From NCBI GenBank assembly GCA_033239005.1, contig BSQZ01000030.1, positions 4,482,001 to 4,546,000 of the forward strand: a stretch of DNA of 64,000 bases, in the 5' to 3' direction. The notes below the pieces were generated by a model. That model was not told where the DNA came from. It was given only the letters and a program-made list of their open reading frames with translations, and searched no databases. Of this stretch, positions 58,801-64,000 are shown one piece after another; the first letter of the stretch is position 1; each line of letters opens with the position of its first letter. This stretch comes from Lamellibrachia satsuma (taxonomy: Eukaryota; Annelida; Polychaeta; Sabellida; Siboglinidae). Made by a program: the position numbers and the translations under genes.

Positions 58801-61255
58801 CCCGAAAGCCCCCCAAGTCAAAAGGCCCAAAAAAAAACAATTCCAAAAACCCCAAAAGGACCAAAAGCCCCCCAACTCCAAAGCCACCAAAAGGACCAAA
58901 AGCCCCCAACTCCAAAGCCCTCAAAAGGACCAAAAGCCCCCATCTTCAAAGCCTCCAAAAGGACCAAAAGCCCCCCAACTCCAAAGCCCCCAAAAGGCCC
59001 AAAAGCCCCCCAACTCCAAAGCCGCCAAAATGCCCAAAAGCACCCCAACTCCAAAACACACAAAAGGCCCAAAAGCCCCCAACTCCAAAGGCCCCAACAG
59101 GCCCAAAAGCCCCCGAAAGGCCAAAAATCCCCCAAACTGCAAAGTCCCAAAAGACCCCCAAGTCAAAAGCCCCCAAAAGGCCCAAAAAAAAACCAACTCC
59201 AAACCCCCAAAATGCCCAAAAGCCCCCCAACTCCAAAGCCCCCAAAAGGCCCAAAAGCCCCCCAAGTCCAAAGCCCCCAAAAGGCCCAAAAGCCCCCCAA
59301 ATCAAATGCCGCTAAAAGGCCCAAAAGCCCCCCAACTCCAAAGCCCCCAAAAAACCCCAAATCAAATGCCCCCAAAAGGCCCAAAAGCCCCCCAACTCCA
59401 AAGCCACCAAAAGGCCCAAAAGCCCCCAAATCCAAAGCCGCCAAAAGGCCCAAAACCCCCCAACTCCAAAGCCCCCAAAAGGCCCAAATGCCCCCCAACT
59501 CCAAAATCCCCCAAAAGGCCCAAAAGCCCCCCAACTCCAAAGCCAACGAAAAGACCAAAAGCCCCCAACTGCAAAGCCCCCAAAATGCTAAAAAGCCCCC
59601 GAACTCCAAAGCCCCCAAAAGGCCCAAAAGCCCCCCAACTCCAAAGCCCCCAAAAGGCCCAAAAGCCCCCAAGCCCCCAAGCCCAAACAAAAGGCCCAAA
59701 AGCCCCCCAAATCCAAAGCCCCCAAAAGCCCCAAAAGCCCCCAACTCCAAAGCCCCCAAAAGACCCAAAAGCCCCCAAGCCCAAAGCCCCCAAAAGCCCC
59801 CGACATCAAATGCCGCCAAAAGGACCAAAAGCCCCCCAAATCCAAAGCCCCATGAAGCCCCCCCACTCCAAAGCCCCCTGAAAGGACCAAAAGCCCCCAA
59901 CTCCAAAGCCCTCAAAAGGACCAGAAGCACCCATCTTCAAAGCTGCCAAAAGGCCCAAAAGCCCCCCAACTCCAAAGCCGCCAAAAGGCCCAAAAGCCCC
60001 CCAAATCCAAAGCCCAAAAAAGTCCCAAAAACCCCCAAGTCAAAAGCCCCCAAAAGACCCAAAAAAATCCCAACTCGAAAGCCCCCAAATTGCCCAAAAG
60101 CCGCCCAACTCCAAAGCAGCCAAAAGGCCCAAAAGCACCCCAACTCCAAAACCCCAAAAGGCCCAAAAGCCCCCCAAATTCAAAGCCCCCAACAGGCCCA
60201 AAAGCCCCCCAACTCCAAAGCCCCCGATAGGACCAAAAGCCCTCCAACTGCAAAGCCCCCAAAAGGCCAAAAAGCCCCCAACTCCAAAGCAGCCAAAAGG
60301 CCCAAAAGCACCCCAACTCCAAAACCCCCAAAAGACCCAAAAGCCCCCCAACTCCAAAGCCCCCGAAAGGACCAAAAGTCCTCCAATTGCAAAGCCCCCA
60401 AAAGGCCAAAAAGCCCCCAACTCCAAAGCCGCCAAAAGGCCCAAAAGCCCCCAACTCCAAAGCCCCCAAAAGGCCCAAAAAAAAACAACTCCAAAGCCCT
60501 CAAAACGACCAAAAGCCCCCATCTTCAAAGCCGCCAAAATGCCCAAAAGCCCCCCAACTCCAAAGCCGCCAAAAGGCCCAAAAGCCCCCCAACTCCAAAG
60601 CCGCCAAAAGGCCCAAAAGCCCCCCAACTCCAAAGCCCCCAAAAGGCCCAAAAGCCCCCAAAGTCAAAACGCCCAAAACCCCCCAACTCCAAAGCCCCCA
60701 AAATGCCCAAAAGCCCCCCAACTGCAAAGCCCCCAAAAGGTCCAAAAGCCCCAAACTGCAAAGCCCCCAAAAGGCCCAAAAGCCCCCCAACTCCAAAGCC
60801 CACAAAAGGCCCAAAAGTCCCCCAAATCCAAAGCCCCCCAAGTCCAAAGCCCCCAAAAGGCCAAAAATCCCCCGAAGTCCAAAGCCGCCAAAATGCCCAA
60901 AAGCCCCCCAACTGCAAAGCCCCCAATAGGCCCAAAAGCCCCCCAACTCCAAAGCCCACAGAATTCCCAAAAGCACCCCAAATCCAAAGCCCCTAAAAGC
61001 CACCCAAGTCCATAGCCCCCAAAAGGCCAAAAATCCCCCCAAGTCCAAAGCCGCCAAAATGCCTAAAAGCCCCCCAACTGCAAAGCCCCCAAAAGGCTCA
61101 AAAGCCCCCCCAACTGCAAAGCCCCCAAAAGGCCCAAAAGCCTCCCAACTCCAAAGCCTCCAAAATGACCAAAAGCCCCCCAACTCCAAAGCCCCCATAA
61201 GTCCCAACAGCCCCCCAACTCCAAAGCCACCTAAAGGCCCAAAAGCCCCCCAACT
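49801..61255. repeat. Giant satellite, domain 3 (AACTCC / GGCCC type)
   Basis: Units change to CCCAAAAGCCCCCCAACTCC plus AAAGCCCCCAAAAGG: AAGTCC becomes AACTCC and GGCCAAAAAG becomes GGCCCAAAAG. The switch is gradual between about 49.4 and 50.6 kb. Long internal duplications exist: a block with AAAAAGTCGCCCAAGTCCG lies at 56,467, 56,757 and again 58,325. Blocks with CAAATCAAATGCCGCTAA lie at about 53,740, 57,624 and 59,299, the last two about 1,675 bases apart. Confidence 0.95.
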
Positions 61256-62350
61256 CTTTTGGGCCTTTTGGGGTGTTTGGACTTTCGACTTGGGGTGCTT
61301 TGAACTTAGGGGGCGTTTGAGTCTTTTTGGCCTTTTTGGGTTTTTTTTACTTGTGGCTTTTGGGCCTTTGGGGCCTAATAGCGGCTTTTTGGTCTTTTGG
61401 GGACTTTTGGGTGCTTTGGACTTGTGGTGGTTTGGACTTCGGGGGCTTTTGGACTTGGGGCTTTTTGGGGCTTTGTACTTAGGTTGTTTTGGCATTTTGG
61501 GCCTAATGGGGGCTTTTGGGCCTTTTGGGGGCTTTAGACTTGGGGCATTTGGGCCTTTTGGGGGCTTCTGGGCCTTTTGGGGGCTTCTGGGCCTTTTGGG
61601 GATTTGGGCTTGGGGCTTTTGGGCCTTTTGGAGGTTTTTGGACTTGGGACTTTTGTGCCTTTTGGGGCCTTTTTTGCCTTTTGGGGGCTTTGGACTTGGG
61701 GGCTTTGGGGCCTTTTGGGGGCTTTTTGACCTTTTGAGTGGTTTTGGTCTTGGGGATTTTTGGCCTTTTGGGGGTTTTGGGCCTAATGGTGGCTTTGGGT
61801 TTGGGGATTTTGGGCTTTTGGGGTCTTTTGGACATTTGGGGTTTTTTGGACTTGTGGCTTTTGGGCCTTTTTGGGCTAATGGGGGCTTTGGACTTGGGGC
61901 TTTTGGTGGGTTTTTGGGCCTTTTGGGGGCTTTGGGCTTGGGGCTTTTGGTTCTTTTCGGGGCTTTTGGCTTGGGGCTTTTGGGTTTTTTTTTTGGCTTT
62001 GGAGGGCTTTTCGTTTTTTGGACTTGGGCTTTTGGGCTTTTGGAGGCTTTGGGTTTTTTGGACCTATTGGTGGCTTTGGACTTGGGGCTTTGGGCCTTTT
62101 GGGGGCTTTTGCGCCTTTTGGACTTGGGGCTTCTGGGGGCTTTGGATTAGGGGGCTTTGGATTTATTGGGCTTTTGGGTCTTTTGGAGGCTTTTGTGCCT
62201 AAAGGGGTTTTGGACTTGGGGCTTTTTAGTCCTAATGGGGGCTTTGTGCTTTGGGCTTTTGGGCTGTTGGGGGCTTTGGTTTTTTTTCGGCCTGTTGGGG
62301 GCTTTGGACTTGGAGCTTTTGGGCCTTTAGAGGGCTTTTCGGCCTTTTGG
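61256..62350. repeat. Giant satellite, inverted terminal domain
   Basis: At 61,255/61,256 the array turns over: to the left CCCCCCAACTC, to the right TTTTGGGCCTTTTGGGG. The right part is the reverse complement family (GACTTGGGGCTTTTGGGCC), more diverged than the main array, and ends near 62,350. Confidence 0.93.
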
Positions 62351-62359
62351 ACGAATACA

Positions 62360-62830
62360 ATATGGTGGTACAACATTGTGTCGCAAGTACATGAATGTGC
62401 ATGTCCAACGTGATGGTGAAATTACAACATGGTTTTGCAACAGTATGGTTCAAATACAATATTATAACATGGTGGTACAAGTACATGTCGGTGGAAGTAC
62501 AACATTGTGGTGGAAGTACAACATTGTGGTGGAAGTACAACATTGTGGTGCAAGTACAACTTTGTGGTGCAAGTACAACATTGTGGTGCAAGTACAACAT
62601 TGTGGTGCAAGTACAACATTGTGGTGCAAGTACAACATTGTGGTGCAAGTACAACATTGTGGTGCAAGTACAACATTGTGGTGCAAGTAAAACATTGTGG
62701 TGCAAGTACAACATTGTGGTGCAAGTACAATATTGTGGTGCAATTACAACATTGTTGTGCAAGTACAACATTATGGTGCAAGTACAACATTGTGGTGCAA
62801 GTACAACATTGTGGTGCAAGTACAACATTA
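62360..62830. repeat. 19-bp minisatellite, about 17 good copies
   Basis: The unit GTGGTGCAAGTACAACATT is nearly perfect from about 62,490 to 62,828 and degenerate at its left end (62,360-62,490). Val/Gln/His-type open frames are artefacts. 62,831-63,589 contains no gene I can recognise. Confidence 0.93.
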
Positions 62831-63589
62831 TTCTCTCTCATATGTTGATGTTTTAATTGTTCTTGTGTTTGGGATCATAAAATTAAACCATAAGGAAAAT
62901 AAAAGGGTCGTCTGGTGCTTTACAACTGGAACATGGCGAAAATATCCTTTCACGAGTTTGTCGCCACAAAGTTGGCTCGATCCGTTTATCAGCATCAATT
63001 CTTGAACAAATAGAAATCTTTCCGCCGCTAGACAGAGAAGACACATCGAGGTGGATTAGGTGGTCAAATATAATATATTCCATCGATACATATTCAATCA
63101 ACACAATGTAATGTTTCAATTATGTTTTCGTCATGTGGCAATTACAAAAACAGAAAGACACTGAGCTCTCATGAACATCATTGTACTTTCATATATCCAC
63201 ATGTTTGGTTGAAACATTAATTCATGGTCTTCTGGAATGCTATGCAAAACAGCAATGTAACCACACAGCCTATGTGTTCACCAAAGTGATCACCAAATTT
63301 CGCGCTAGCGATGTTACTTAACTGATACGATCACAACCACCACAGTTGAGGTGCAGCATCAGTCGCTAGACCGTTGACGGTATATACCCAATTATTCTTC
63401 ATATAATAGAATTTCAATTCCACCTTGAGTCATGAGCATACTAAATCACACGGAACCCGCATGACACCAACAAAGACACAAGATGTCAGTCGTGGCGGTT
63501 TGACCAGGGATTGCGGCGAAATTTGCCACCGACGTCGAAAGTGACCGGCCCCAGCATGCACGCACAAGGCAGCTGTCGGCACGAGCCAG

Positions 63590-63667
63590 TCACTTGAGCA
63601 CGTTCACGTGCTGCGCGCGCCACTGTTGTTGACGGTGAAGTTCGGCCTGCATCTCCTTTGTGGCTTC
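63590..63667 (-). CDS. Candidate terminal exon of an unrecognised gene
   Basis: On the minus strand, after an acceptor (GTGTCTGGCAG, ending 63,668), 25 codons EATKEMQAELHRQQQWRAQ... end LK and a TGA at 63,592-63,590. The residues are charged and heptad-like, as in a coiled coil. The phase (0) matches the donor of the candidate exon at 63,923. I do not recognise the protein. An overlapping longer minus frame through the GCGT repeat is less plausible because it is simple-sequence. Confidence 0.35.
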   Translation of the reverse strand, partial: EATKEMQAELHRQQQWRAQHVNVLK

Positions 63668-63711
63668 CTGCCAGACACGACAGCCATATTGTCACTACAC
63701 TGTAACATTGT

Positions 63712-63868
63712 GTGAGTGCGTGCGTGCGTGCGTGCGCGCGTGTGTGCGTGCGTGCGTGCGTGCATGCGTGCGTGCGTGCGTGCGTGTATGCGTGTGATTG
63801 TGTGTACACAGATATGCGTGCGTTCGTGCATGCGTGCGTGCGTGCGCGCGTGTATATGGTGTGTGTAT
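63712..63868. repeat. (TGCG)n / (TG)n microsatellite
   Basis: Tracts of GTGCGTGCGTGC interrupted by TGTGT. Cys/Val/Arg and His/Thr/Arg open frames on either strand are artefacts. Confidence 0.95.
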
Positions 63869-63922
63869 TTGTGTGTATGATGTGTGTACACACAGCCTCA
63901 TCTCCTCTTATTGTGAACATAC

Positions 63923-64000
63923 CTGTTCGCGCATGTTAGTGACCAGCCATGAGACCTGCCGAGACAAGATTTCCATTTCGTCGTCCTGTGCTTCATAATG
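63923..64000 (-). CDS. Candidate internal exon, cut by window edge
   Basis: The minus-strand open frame HYEAQDDEMEILSRQVSW then LVTNMREQ ends in CAG followed by GTATGT (donor, 63,922 downward), phase 0. Joined to the exon at 63,667 it would read NMREQEATKEMQAEL, continuous and coiled-coil-like. The intron (63,668-63,922) would be 255 bases and contain the GCGT microsatellite. It continues beyond the window, so the identity cannot be judged. Confidence 0.35.

Noticed and set aside
63486..63920. 144-codon minus-strand ORF
   Set aside because: Over half of it is the GCGT microsatellite; the short phase-matched exon pair explains the non-repetitive parts better.

Overview
This is eukaryotic, almost certainly metazoan, non-coding-rich DNA. 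It holds no bacterial-style genes or operons, but it does hold several degraded non-LTR retrotransposons (RTE, CR1 and L2 types), hAT and MITE-type DNA transposons, a solo LTR, a tRNA-derived SINE and very large minisatellite blocks. The mixture, plus exon-sized matches to a DOCK-family gene, suggests an aquatic deuterostome or other invertebrate/basal chordate genome. I cannot name the species from sequence alone.

Layout, left. 1-2.8 kb: a CR1 tail, an intact 318-bp hAT MITE with perfect TIRs and an 8-bp TSD, and small tandem repeats. 2.8-6.6 kb: an RTE-type LINE with broken frames and an (AT)n tail, followed by a second RTE-like fragment with its own (AT)n tail. 6.64-7.41 kb: a solo LTR with TATA box and an adjoining primer-binding site. 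7.6-9.5 kb: an 8-mer/(TA)n microsatellite, a TTGGGG-like hexamer tract, then a G-rich minisatellite. 9.5-14.2 kb: two oppositely oriented CR1 pieces, then a second nearly full RTE-like LINE. 14.2-16.2 kb: a CR1-type esterase remnant and a 5'-truncated L2 LINE ending in a 40-bp tandem repeat. 16.8-20.8 kb: a TTA-flanked MITE and a long antisense CR1 element. 20.9-22.4 kb: a degraded hAT element.

Layout, middle. 22.4-27.5 kb is the only stretch with convincing host coding sequence. One exon (25834-26036, + strand) matches the central region of the DOCK-D (DOCK9/10/11, zizimin) Cdc42 exchange factors. About 1.2 kb downstream, a second short DOCK-D exon fragment with its splice donor occurs as six tandem copies, a 71-77 bp minisatellite. 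The segment also carries a 28-bp array with CACGTG in most units and a second copy of the same MITE family found at 16.8 kb. A tRNA-type SINE at 27.6-28.0 kb runs straight into about 31 tandem copies of its own head, each carrying a pol III A-box-like motif.

Layout, right. 29.08-62.35 kb (52% of the window) is one giant 33-35 bp satellite in three sequence domains; its orientation flips near 61,256. The repeat unit has about one T per 35 bases on the + strand, so nearly every reading frame on both strands is open. The thousands-of-residue ORFs there are compositional artefacts, not genes. A 19-bp minisatellite follows, and the window ends with two minus-strand exon-like segments in matching phase that could be the 3' end of an unrecognised coiled-coil-like gene.
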